Assembly (NCBI GenBank): GCA_006176705.1
Contig: QRFJ01000368.1
Location: 734,501-798,500, forward strand
From: Cocos nucifera
Lineage: Eukaryota; Streptophyta; Magnoliopsida; Arecales; Arecaceae
DNA: 64,000 nucleotides
Direction of reading: 5' to 3'
A model generated the notes under the pieces. That model was given only the letters and a program-made list of their open reading frames with translations, did no database searches and had not been told where the DNA came from. Made by a program: the position numbers and the translations under genes. Positions 10,752-20,654 of this stretch are shown here, one piece after another (positions within the stretch are counted from its first letter, which is position 1; every line of letters starts with the position of its first letter).

Positions 10752-11508
10752 TGTTAGATATATGTGCCCTAGAAGCCAGAATTGGCTGACACTTGTAATA
10801 CACTTCTAGGGGCAAAATTATAATTTTGACTATAATCAATAAAATGGGTTATTTTCTATCACATATGTGTATTTAGTGTCTGTGATACATCCTTTGAGTT
10901 AATGGTAATGATAATTCATATTTTCAAGAGTTGAAAATTTAAGACATGAATAATCATTATTAACTCATAAAATGCTCCCGACCATAGGATCATCACGAGG
11001 ATGGTGATTGATCCGGAAGGTTGGTGTACAATCGCTTCTCTTTAGTAGATGAGTCTTGAGTCTACGGTGTGGAGACACCGGAGCGAGAGTACAGGTACTC
11101 GTTAGAGAACGAGGGCACTGAGCGTGACCACCTCGAGTAGTCATTAGGAAGTCTACCTTCTCGTCAACGACTGACTCGATGCTGCAGTTATGTATCTGGT
11201 TCTTTGATCGGAGGTGCATCAACAGTTCACCTTAAGAGTGTTATAGTTTGACTACACCATAACTCGATCTCCTAGCCATTCGAAATTCTGAGATATATGT
11301 TGGCTATAGCATGTTCATTGTAGGAACTGGATTGCATCAAGATGGAATCTATCTACCTCGGTGGTAGAGGAGCAGTCCTATAATGATCATGAGAATCAAG
11401 TCCAGAAGCCCATGGCCATGGCAGAGTGAAATAATAGAATTTCATGAAATATATCTCATATCATGTTTCATTAATAGATATACTCAAAATGCTATTTAGA
11501 ATCTAACA
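10752..11508 (+). repeat. Copia-2 3' LTR, short form
   Basis: It starts TGTTAGATATATG like the Copia-3 LTRs and follows them for about 685 bases, to GTGAAATAATAGAA at about 11438. The last 70 bases are unrelated to the long LTRs and end TCTAACA, a perfect inverted copy of the start. At 757 bases it is a third as long as the other LTRs of this family. Copia-1 integrase coding resumes at 11509. Confidence 0.75.
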
Positions 11509-12194
11509 AGTTGACTCAAACGCATATCCCCATAGAAAGATCGACAAACCAGCAAACTTCATCATGGATCGAACCATGTCCAACAAGATCCAATTTCTCC
11601 CTAAGGTGTTTCAGGAGGGATCCTTTGGGAGAGAATCTCATTCTCCCTAAGATATGTCAGAAACTCATTGGAATGGTACTCACCCCCTCGGTCAGACTGA
11701 AGAGTTTTAATACTTTTTTCAGTTTGCTTTTCTACCTCATTTCGAAATAATTTGAATATTTCAAATGACTCTGACTTATGCTTCATTAAATAGACGAACC
11801 CATACCTCAATAGATCATCTTTGAAGATTATGAAGTAGAAATATCCACCTCTGACACTTAAGCTCATGGGTCCACATACATCCGAATGTACTAGACTCAG
11901 GAGTTCGGTGGCTCGTTCATCTTTTTCAGTAAAAGATGACTAGATCATCTTACCAAAAAGATAGGACTCATAGGTTGGAAATGACTCACAATCACTAACC
12001 TCAAGAATTTCTTCTTGAGCTAACATATTAATTCTATTCTTGCTAATAAGACCTAGCCTACCGTGCCAAAGGTAGACATCAGACACATCACTAATTATAG
12101 AATATTTATCGGAGGATCGAACCATGTTAACAGGCATAGAAAGTAAATAAATTTTGTTATTCAATTGTTCATTCAAAATTATAATACTATTCAA
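11509..12194 (-). pseudogene. Copia-1 integrase, zinc-binding part and core
   Basis: The minus-strand piece 11940-12194 is the pre-integrase domain, but its metal ligands are decayed: the second His of HLRLGH is Leu, and both Cys of the CESC motif are Tyr. The core at 11601-11900 keeps SDVCGP with the first Asp and SDRGGEY with the second. After a frameshift near 11600 it ends in MVRSMMKFAGLSIFLWG near 11510. The next ~44 residues expected from Copia-2 are absent; the protein resumes at 2901. Confidence 0.85.
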
Positions 12195-12590
12195 AATGAC
12201 ATTATAAAAAAAAATTTATTGATATTTTAAAATCATTCATGGACAAAAGGCCTATAGAAATGATATTTAATAAGAAAGTTGGACAATAATGATATTTATT
12301 AAGAATAATTTTATTTGAATTGATTACAAGATTCATGATTTCTAAAGCTAGAATTAGAACTTGTCTTCCATCTCCAACATTCAGGAATCTCTCGCCTTGA
12401 TCAAATCTCCTACTGACTTGTAAGCCCTGCATAGAATTACAAATATGATAAGGGCTTCCAGTATCTAATACCCAGACAATAGAATCAAATAAGAAAAAAT
12501 TATAAGATATTATCATATAATTATCTTGCCCAGCAACCACTTTCTTCTTTCTCGGTCTGTTCAAATTTAGGAAGGCAATGTATAGAGAAC
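12195..12590 (-). pseudogene. Copia-1 aspartic protease
   Basis: On the minus strand, VWVLDTGSPYHIC carries the Asp-Thr-Gly catalytic triplet. SMQGLQVSRRF and GDGRQVLILA follow, as in Copia-2. The end of the domain (PTFLLNIISIGLL) is readable to about 12240, with a stop after 12202. Confidence 0.8.
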
Positions 12591-13392
12591 AGTTGCTCTT
12601 CTAGTGCCCCTGCTTTTTGCAGAAGAAGCACTCTGCCTGGCTTTGGTCTGGCTTGCGCTTCTTGGTCCAACCCTGCGTAGTCATCCTGGTGTTTGGCTGT
12701 ACCTTCTTATTCTTCTTCTTCTTGTTCTTCTTTCCTTTCTTAAAGAGTCGACAATCAGAAGAAGACCCTCCCACTACATTCACTGTCTTCTTATGGAGTT
12801 GGTAATCCTTCTCAAAGTTCTATAGCAACCCCAACAATCCATGGTAGTTGACTGCAGGCTTTGTCATTCTGAAATGAGTTAGAAAGGGGAGGAAGGTATT
12901 GGGTAAGAAATTAAGGATCGCATCCTTATCGAGCTGCTCATGTAGGAGAAAGCCTAGCTTGCTAAGGCACTCAATCATCTTGATCATGTATAATACATGA
13001 TCGATGACTGAGGCCCCATCCCTCATCCAAGCGTTGAACATGGCACAACTTATTTTATGCCTTTCAACATCGTCCGGCATGCCAAAGGAGTCGTTCAACT
13101 TCTGAAGCATCTCCTGTGGCTAGATGTTTTCAAACCTATAGCTGAACTCGTCGTTCATTGCTGCCACCATTATGCATCGAACAATGGTGCGATCATTGAG
13201 CCACTTCTAATAAGTATCTCAGATCGCTCTTCTAGCGTTCGGGGCTGACTCCTCAGGTGCAGGATCCGTTACGACATAAAAGATCCGCTCATGCTCCAGG
13301 ATGATTTTCAACTTACGATACCAGCTATTGTAGTTGGATCTCATTAATTTATCATTGTCTAACAATGATCGGAGCGACAGATTAGTAGCCAT
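12591..13392 (-). pseudogene. Copia-1 gag
   Basis: The minus-strand ATG at 13392 opens MATNLSLRSLLDNDKL; SNYNSWYRKLKIIL is the copia gag N-terminus. A stop near 13219, then 12820-13110 (PDDVERHKISCAMFNAWMRDG, VIDHVLYMIKMIE) supplies the middle. A lysine-rich stretch and a zinc knuckle (CFFCKKQGH, then a stop in place of Trp, KSNC) lie near 12601-12640. All four zinc ligands remain. The downstream protease is in a different frame. Confidence 0.85.
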
Positions 13393-13873
13393 TTCTGCAT
13401 AATAAAAAAAAATCAAACCTAATTAGTATATGAATCAATTATCCTAAAGATATAGACTTTAGTCTAAAGATTCTTTCACTATTTTATACAAATTGATAGC
13501 CTCTACCTCCAATTCGAGGAATTACTTTAATTTCTTAGTGGATACTAGAATCCATAGAGACTATACATGAGCCCAACTTTGGTTGATCAATCTATGTGCA
13601 TCTATGGATAGGTTCAAAACTAATTATTTCTCTAAACAATTTTTAGTAATATCAATTTTGCTCCGAAGACATGATCAGTAGGATTTGGCCTCCACTAAAA
13701 AAGTTCGGTTAGGTCCAACCATTAACATAACCATATTTGATCTTATCTAACCAATAAATGATCAGGCCCGACTTTGGTTGGCCAACTAACCACCATCAGA
13801 AAGACTTAACCAAATCATCATTTTATGAATGATAATTTCATTAGTCAATAAGCACCAGGCCTTCGAGCCTCCA
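13393..13873 (-). other. Copia-1 leader, gag-proximal part
   Basis: AT-rich non-coding sequence between gag and the CACTA-B insertion. It continues at 19409. No ORF or RNA gene was seen. The boundary at 13873/13874 is the start of the CACTA terminal repeat. Confidence 0.7.
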
Positions 13874-14215
13874 TACTACTACAAAAAGAGTCTATGACAG
13901 TGCATACTATTACAGCAATTTTAAAACTACTGCAATAGAATCTATGATAGTGGTTACAAAGAACCACTGCTATAGGATCAACCTATAGCAGCGGTTACAA
14001 GAAACCGCTGCCATAATCTGACCTATGGTAGTGATTTTTTTAACCGCTGCCATAGGTCTGATCTATGGCAATGGTTCTTTGTAACCACTATCATAGATTC
14101 AATCTATAATAGTGGTTAAGACAACCACTGTCTTTAATCGTACCTATAGTAGTGGTTTCTTGTAACCGCTGCTATACGTTGATCTGTGGCAGCGGTTATT
14201 TGTAACCGCTGCAAT
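13874..14215 (+). repeat. CACTA-B 5' terminal repeat and subterminal inverted-repeat array
   Basis: After the 14-base terminal repeat come about seven units of roughly 46 bases. Each is an inverted repeat close to CTATGGCAGCGGTTA, spacer, TAACCGCTGCCATAG. In En/Spm elements such subterminal motifs bind the accessory transposase protein. The units differ from each other by C/T and G/A changes. It is not a CRISPR: there are no unique spacers of constant length. Confidence 0.85.
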
Positions 14216-15184
14216 ATATATATATATTTTAAATATTATATAATTTTAAAATTTAATATCCATCTTCACCATTCATTATTTAAATAATTATTATTAGAGT
14301 ATCATCATAAAATATCACCTCGATATGATGGTCCTAGCTTCATCAATCAGAAAAATTTGATTTTGATGATCACGAATGATGATGCGATGATCTGATAGAT
14401 GGAGATCTTCGATAGATCCAAAAATCTGCAATGATGATTTTAGTTATGTTTGTAGCATACTATCAAAGTTTTACTTCAATCGAATATCGTTATCTTGGTC
14501 AATTTAGTATAGGTTAATTTCGACCGTTAAATTATAAATGAGTGATCAAAGGATCAGATGGTGTCCGATTATGAGATAATTTTTTACTACTACTTTAAAT
14601 ATTTTTTATAATGGTGATTATAAAATTCAGCTCATGAGACTAAGAACAATCTAAAACTATACGTCGCCTGATAACCATTCTTGAACTCCATTGGTTGTTA
14701 TATGCATATGCTCGTGCTTTTGCAATATCTGCTTAACATGAACAATTCATATGAAAATGATTTGAATTTTACTATCATCGTCATATAAAATGATTAAAAT
14801 TATAATAAAGATCATTTAACTAAAAAATTATCTCGTAATCGAACATCGTTTAGCCCTTTGATCATTTGTTTCTAATTTAACGGCTGAAACATTCCATACT
14901 AAATTGATATGATGACGATATTCGATTGAAGTAAAACTTCAATAGTATGCTATAAATATCATCGAGATCATCATTATAGATTTTTGGATCGATCGAAGGT
15001 CTCCATCTATCAGTCATCGTATCATCGTTCGTAATCATCGAAATTAATTTTTTTTATCAATGAAGCTAGGGCCGTCGGATTGAGGTGATTTTTTGTGATG
15101 ATACTCTAATGATAATTATTTAGATAATGAATGATGAAGATAGACATTAAATTTTAAAATTATATAATATTTTAAAAAAATTAT
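14216..15184. repeat. CACTA-B large imperfect palindrome
   Basis: Left arm 14216-~14645 and right arm ~14755-15184 are imperfect reverse complements. For example, TATTTAAATAATTATTATTAGAG on the left is mirrored by CTCTAATGATAATTATTTAGATAA-like sequence on the right. They are separated by about 100 unpaired bases. The same structure occupies 42263-43260 in CACTA-D. No coding sequence. Confidence 0.8.
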
Positions 15185-15345
15185 TTTCAATCTATGACAG
15201 CGGTTACTGAAAATCGCTGCTATAAATCTATGGCAGCGGTTATAAAACAGCTATCATAGATTTATTGTAGTAATTTTTAGTAACTGCTGCCATAGATCTA
15301 TGGCAATAGATCGAAAATCACTGCCATAGGTTAGGTTAAAAACCT
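15185..15345 (+). repeat. CACTA-B second subterminal array
   Basis: Three to four further CTATGGCAGCGGTT inverted units follow the palindrome. They end before an AT-rich segment and the C-rich tract. The CACTA-D counterpart is 42118-42262. Confidence 0.8.
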
Positions 15346-15399
15346 TTAATTTTTCTTTCCTTTCATACGCACTCTCTCTCACCCCCTTCTCTCCATCGC

Positions 15400-16095
15400 T
15401 AGTGAGACTCCATGCATCCCGTGTCGCGCCCCCTGCATCCCCAGCCATCGCCCGCCCCCCACCCTCCCCATCCCCTATCGCCACTCGACCGCCGCCCCCC
15501 ACCCTCCCCATCCCCTATCACCACTCGACCGCCCACCCCTTGCCCTTCCCATCTCCGACCGCCGTTCACCCCCGCCTCCCCATCCCCGACCACCGTAGCC
15601 TGCCCCCAGCCCTCCCAATCCTCAGTCGCCCGTTTCCTGTCCTCCAATCCCCATCCACCGCCCAGCCGCCCACCCCTTGCCCTCCTGATGGCTGCCCCCC
15701 ACCCTCTCCATCCCCGACCGCCGCCCGACCGCCACCCTTGCCCTCCTCGGCCCATCCCCAGCCACTGACCCCGCCCTCCCCATTTTCGACCGTCGCCGCC
15801 GTCCCCGCCCTCCCCATCTTTGACCACGGCTGCTCGCCCCCTGCCCTCCCCATCCCTAGCCGCCCATCCTCTACCCTTCCCATCCCCGACCGTCCACCCC
15901 TTGCCCTCCCCGATTGCCACCCCCACCCTCCCCATCCCTGACCGCCTCCCGATCGCCCACCCCTTACCTTCCCCGACCGCTGCCCTCTACCATCCCCATC
16001 CCCGACCGCCATCGTCCTTGCCCTCCCCATCCTTGGCTGCCCCCCGCTACCCTCCCAATCCCTTGGCCTTCCCATCACGATGGCCCCTCTAGGCC
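15400..16095 (+). repeat. CACTA-B C-rich low-complexity tract (G-rich on minus strand)
   Basis: A degenerate array of about 15-20 bases built on CCCTCCCCATCCCCGACCGCC. All six frames stay open for long stretches and give proline- or glycine-rich ORFs, but none has a domain. It corresponds to the G-rich tract at 41500-42060 in CACTA-D and, like it, lies just inside the second array, upstream of the gene region. The minus strand has many runs of three or more G and could form G-quadruplexes. Maize Spm has a GC-rich control region in a comparable place. Confidence 0.8.
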
Positions 16096-17134
16096 CCCTT
16101 TCCCCTCTCTCTTTCCTCCTTCTCTTTCTCTCTTTTCTCTCTCTATCTCACTATCTTGCTCTTATTTCATAGGTTATCTCTAGCGCCATCGTCTTCCTCT
16201 AGCATCGTCGTTGGTGACCCTCGGAGCTTTTGGTGCAACCCCCTTTTTATAGTCGTAGGTATATTTTTTTATTTTACTTTCATAGTATTATTTATTAATC
16301 ACTGGACTAGATCTGTCAATGGATTGGGTTCAGATTAGAGCCTAGATATTTAGATCTGAACTCGATTTTAATTATTGCTACCAGACCCAAATTCGAATAT
16401 CCGATGGATTTGTACTTGAAGTACCAGACCCAAACCCTAATGGATCCCGGGTATCCGAACCCGATTTTGAGATCCAAAACTAAGAACGAGAGAGGGAGAG
16501 AGGGAGGGAGGGGGTTCGGCCTTGCCCTCATCATTGATGAGGGAGATCGAGAGAGAGAGAGAGGGAGGGAGGGAGGGGGTCCGGCCTCGTCGGCATTACT
16601 GGGAGGGAGGGGGTTCATTATAGAATTTATTGGATAACATTTTCTAGATATTTATATCTTGTTGCTTTTGTTTATTGCATTGCATAACGATACACCCATC
16701 AATTGATTAGTGTACATAATCTTCGATAATTAAATGTAATTGTACGGATGAGAGAATTATGTAAAATGATCAATTGATTGTCCAATTTGAATGGTTTGAA
16801 AATTATAGATAATTCTATAGATAGTTGTAGTAATCAAATGGTATGCTAAAAATTTAGAATATCATGTCAATAGTTCATGCCTTGGGTCGTGTCGTGTTGG
16901 TAGGCCGTGCCGTGGGCTATGTCGGCCGCTAAGAGAACCTCCGACCGCTAAGAGAATTCCTATCTTGTTGCTTTTGTTTATTGCATTGCATAGCGATAGA
17001 CCCATCAATTAATTTGTATACACAATCTTTGGCATCCATATATTTATATGTAATTGTATGGATGGTATCGAGGCAATATCTTTGATTATTGTTCAACATA
17101 TTATATCAGTTAATGTTCATTAACGTTGTAGGTC
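16096..17134 (+). other. CACTA-B spacer with purine-rich repeat and deletion junction
   Basis: 16310-16640 matches 40800-41280 of CACTA-D, including a GAGAGGGAGGGAGG stretch at about 16490-16610. 16640-16862 matches the sequence upstream of the CACTA-D TNP2 gene. Near 16862 the homology jumps to the sequence downstream of TNP2, starting in a GCCGTGCCGTGG minisatellite (16875-16930). A ~70-base segment (TGTTGCTTTTGTTTATTGCA) occurs on both sides, at 16660 and 16968. No gene. Confidence 0.7.
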
Positions 17135-18845
17135 ATGATGGCACCAAAACATCATCTTGTTTTCATCCCTGCCTCTCGACGGGTTACATGGAGTTCAGCA
17201 TCTGAGGAGCAGTCGGAGCATACTCCATCCATTTTCACATTGACTACTCAGAAATCTTCACCACCAGCATCTACTCTATCGATGACATCTACTCCACCGA
17301 CATCTGAGCCTCCACCATCATCCACATCTCCGACACATGCTACTCCACCAGCATCTGAGTGTATATTTTTATTATATTATTTATTTATTTTTTATATAGT
17401 ATTTGTATACTTATGTATTTGCATAACGTATTTTTATTGCAAGTGCATCATCCAGTAGGATATTTCACGGTCCCACACGTATGGTGCATGTGTGGAACTG
17501 CCAGCATCAGGTGATGGTATAATATGATGCAAAGGGGAGGCCAGTAGGAGAGACCGCATGGGAGATGCATTCCTTTTTTAGAGTGCTTGTGAGGCAGTCA
17601 AACATTATTCCCTTAAAGCCCAGAGACTGGCGATTGATGAATGAAACTATCAGGGATCGAGTGTGGGAGGAGATATGGGTAAGTGTATCTTAATTATATT
17701 TATGCATTTTACATGTTTACACTATGTTTGATTAGAATAATTTTATAATTAACTTTTGATAACTTTGTGCAGAGGAGGTACGACTTTCTTGATCATGAGA
17801 GGGCTCGAGATGCCCGATTGAAGAAGATTGAAAAGTTGTATCAGGCCTACAAAGTCAAGCTCTATAGAAGATGGCTCGAGCATTGACGAGACACTCCAGA
17901 GGAGCTTGTTCCATGGATATAGGACGATCCTCCAAGTTAATGGGAGAGGATGGTTACACATTGGATGAGCTAGGAGTTTAAGATAAAATTACTAACTTTT
18001 GAATTTTTCAATATGTTTAAAGTTATATTTAAATATTTATTATTTATTTGAATACTTTTTAGACTATCTTTCATCAGAACTGGAAGAACCGGACAGCCCA
18101 GGAGTATATGCACACTCTCGGTCACGGCTAGTCGTATACATAGAGAGGTAATGAATTCTAAATCTTAGTAGATAAATTAAATTAATATTTTTTTCATGTT
18201 TCTAATAAACTGATCCAATATTATAGCTAATGAGAGATGGAGTGATGCCCAACTGTAGTGAGATCTTTTGATCCAACCGTACGAACAAAAAGGATAGGCC
18301 AATTACTCTACGATCGAAAGAATTTTTATAAGTATTAAATATATTAGTATATATGATTAGTATTATAGCATCTATTATAAAATTTTATTTGCATTTATAA
18401 TTATAGAATCAGTTAGATGCACTCGTGAGCGAGGGCCCGGATATCTCTGGCTCCCATGACCATTTATCTCAGGTCTAGGGGCTTGAGCACTCTCAGAGGA
18501 TCTGATGCAGGCCCGAACATACGTCGATCAGGTATTGATCTAAGGCGAGCATTTCTTCATAGGCTTTTGGTGTCGTCAATCGAAAGAAGCTTGAGCCAGC
18601 GTTGGCATAGGCAGATCATGCTGTGACGCGGATAGATCGGGCTGAGGAGTGCGCATCTCATCTAGAGGGCATCATGAGAGACATAGTGTCGACACTCAGC
18701 ATGCATTTTGGAGGTGCCTTCACAGGCTTTGAGGATATATTGACGTACATTCCAGCTCCAGCTCCTTCAGCTCTGGCTCAGCTCCATCTCTAGCTCATGC
18801 TCCATCTTCTGAGGATGATGACGATGTAGATTTTGGAGACTTTTG
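17135..18845 (+). pseudogene. CACTA-B Transposase_24-like (plant Ptta/En/Spm) gene remnant
   Basis: The ATG at 17135 or 17138 (MAPKHHLVF) follows a TTGTAG acceptor. Exon 1 is Ser/Pro/Thr-rich and ends near 17360. Exon 2, ~17456-17678, encodes GRPVGETAWEMHSFFRVL and IPLKPRDWRLMNETIRDRVWEEIW, ending at GGTAAGT. Exon 3 from ~17773 encodes RRYDFLDHERARDARLKKIEKLY. Later pieces give WKNRTAQEYMHTLGHG and an alpha-helical, acid-ended C-terminus near 18840. The layout matches the plant transposase family that acts as a DNA-binding partner in CACTA elements. Several in-frame stops make it a pseudogene. The CACTA-D copy is 23665-25420. Confidence 0.75.
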
Positions 18846-19009
18846 ATATATTTTTTTTAAAATAATATTATAATAAATTTTATTTGATAATAAAATTTTA
18901 GTATTTTAAAAATATTTTTATGTTTATAATATTTTTTTGTATTATATATCTCTGCATTTGTTAGATAAAATATATAAAAAATTAAAAATTTTATATTTTT
19001 TAATTATTC

Positions 19010-19408
19010 AAAAGCTACGATGGTGATTTTACAACCGCTGTCGTAGACATGTCAATCGCTGTCGTAGGCAATGTGTCAACCGCTGCATTAGACCTATGGT
19101 AGCGGTTACGTAACCACTTTCATAGACAAGACTATGGTAGCGATTCTATAATTGCTATCATAGACTGTCTATAATAGCAGTTTTATAACCGCTGCCATAG
19201 ATAAGTCTATGGCAGCGATTTAAAAATCGCTGCAGTAGGATCTATATAGCAACAATTTCAATAACCGCTGTAATAATCGGTGCCATTGACCTACAACAAT
19301 GGCTGAAGTGGCAACGGTTAGCTAACCGCTATCATAGCCTATAGCAATAATTTTTTAGACTATGATAGTGATTACAAATTGCTGTCATAGTCCAGTTCTG
19401 TAGTAGTG
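19010..19408 (+). repeat. CACTA-B 3' subterminal array and terminal repeat
   Basis: About eight units related to CTATGGCAGCGGTT and its complement run into the terminal repeat (CACTACTACAGAAC on the minus strand). The first ~100 bases match 23402-23510 reversed (CACTA-D). Confidence 0.85.
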
Positions 19409-20635
19409 CTAGTGATTATCAAATTAATGAACCTATTATCACTCAACTTAATGAGAGACTATGATTAGTTATCTATATAACTATTTTATTTTTAAAGATT
19501 TAATAATTTTAGAGAATTTAGTTAATATATTTAAGAAAAATGAGCCAATTTTGATCCTCTCTCTGACTTCACCAAGTCAGATAAAAAAGGATCTAATCTA
19601 AGTTGGCATTAGGAGCACCTAAATCAGTCAGACTGATTTATCTAATTAACATGGGTGAGCCTGAATCACCAAGTGATCTAATTAAAATCTAACTCACCAG
19701 AATAGCCAAGTAAGTGAGATTAGTGGAAGGGATATGCCATTAACTCATCAAAGACCGAATCAGTGCGAGTAGCTTCCAATTAAAAATCACTAATCAAACT
19801 ATCCAACTTACCTTAGACACCATCCGATTTATTAGTTTTAATTTGACCAACCTAGTAATTTCAAATTCGACCACGTAGCCATAAATCAAGTTCGTTTGGC
19901 CCTCGTTAAAGGCATGGATTTGACCAACTACAACTATTGTAATTGAGTTTATAGAGTTCTTGACCTAATCTAAATTAATATTTAATTAGATTTGATTAAT
20001 TATTCTAATTTAGTCCACTCTTTAACTAACTTTAGGTCTAACCCAATTTATAGACCTAATTCAACTAACCCAATAACCCACATTTTATGATTAATGACTT
20101 AGAGTCTTAATTCATAATTCTAGATACTAAATTATTATGCTTAATATTTAATTAAGTTTATGGACTGTGAATTAGGGTTCGACATTTCAAAAAATATTTT
20201 TTAAATTTTTGAAAGGCTCTTTATAACTTAGTATTATTTACCAATTGAGTCGACTCACTTTAAAATTGAATCGGCTCAATTCACAAATAATACTAGTTGT
20301 AGGGTTTAATCTAAAACTATATACACTACATAATACTAAATCATGAATCAAACTTTATCTAATTATATATTCATGATTATAAATTAGATTAAAGCCTAAT
20401 ATAATCAGATCATAAAAATATTAGATCAAATCTAAGATTTTATGATTAACGATATAGATTAGCAACGTACCAGGATAATCTTTTCACTATAGGAGGTAAA
20501 CCCTACAGTAGGACAACCTGCAGTCCATGCGATCTGAATTTTAATTTTTAGATCTAATTAATCAGATTACTAGATTAATATTTAGATCAAATCTAAATTA
20601 TCAATCTAAAATATATAAGCATATCATATTTAGTG
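19409..20635 (-). other. Copia-1 leader, PBS-proximal part
   Basis: AT-rich non-coding sequence continuing 13393-13873 across the CACTA-B insertion, up to the primer-binding site. Segments such as the CACTTACTTGGC-like stretch near 19700 resemble parts of the other copia leaders. No ORF or RNA gene seen. Confidence 0.65.
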
Positions 20636-20652
20636 AACCTGCTCTGATACCA
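20636..20652 (-). other. Copia-1 primer-binding site
   Basis: The minus strand reads TGGTATCAGAGCAGGTT two bases after the LTR end (...CTTCA at 20655). It is complementary to initiator methionine tRNA, as in Copia-2. Confidence 0.85.
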
Positions 20653-20654
20653 TT

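Larger units (their letters stand above)
2902..11508 (+). mobile_element. Copia-2: Ty1/copia LTR retrotransposon inserted in Copia-1 integrase
   Basis: Order on the plus strand: 5' LTR without its first ~300 bases (2902-4908), primer-binding site (4911), leader with a folded element (5488-5611), gag (6784), protease, integrase, RT, RNase H (to 10737), polypurine tract (10740-10751) and 3' LTR (10752-11508). Gag and pol are split by several frameshifts and stops, but the motifs are the best preserved in the window after the Copia-3 RT. It is the same family as Copia-3. Target-site duplications cannot be tested because the left junction is deleted. The two LTRs have different structures (see findings). 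Confidence 0.9.
13874..19408 (+). mobile_element. CACTA-B: internally deleted CACTA (En/Spm) transposon in Copia-1 leader
   Basis: The left end reads TACTACTACAAAAAGAG (expected CACTACTACAAAAA). The right end, on the minus strand, is CACTACTACAGAACTGG. Flanking triplets are CCA and CTA, compatible with a 3-base target duplication with one C/T change. Inside are subterminal arrays, a palindrome, a C-rich tract and a Transposase_24-type gene, collinear with CACTA-D in the opposite orientation. The TNP2 transposase gene present in CACTA-D is missing, with a deletion junction near 16862. It could move only if transposase was supplied by another copy. Confidence 0.85.

Noticed and set aside
13874..14215. 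Regular repeat array that could be mistaken for CRISPR
   Set aside because: Units are inverted pairs without unique spacers and lie directly at CACTA ends, in plant nuclear DNA.
15402..16183. Several overlapping ORFs of 90-180 codons on both strands, Pro-rich on plus and Gly/Arg-rich on minus
   Set aside because: All frames are open because of the C-rich repeat tract. There is no domain, the same tract is in CACTA-D, and the frames are not conserved in length.
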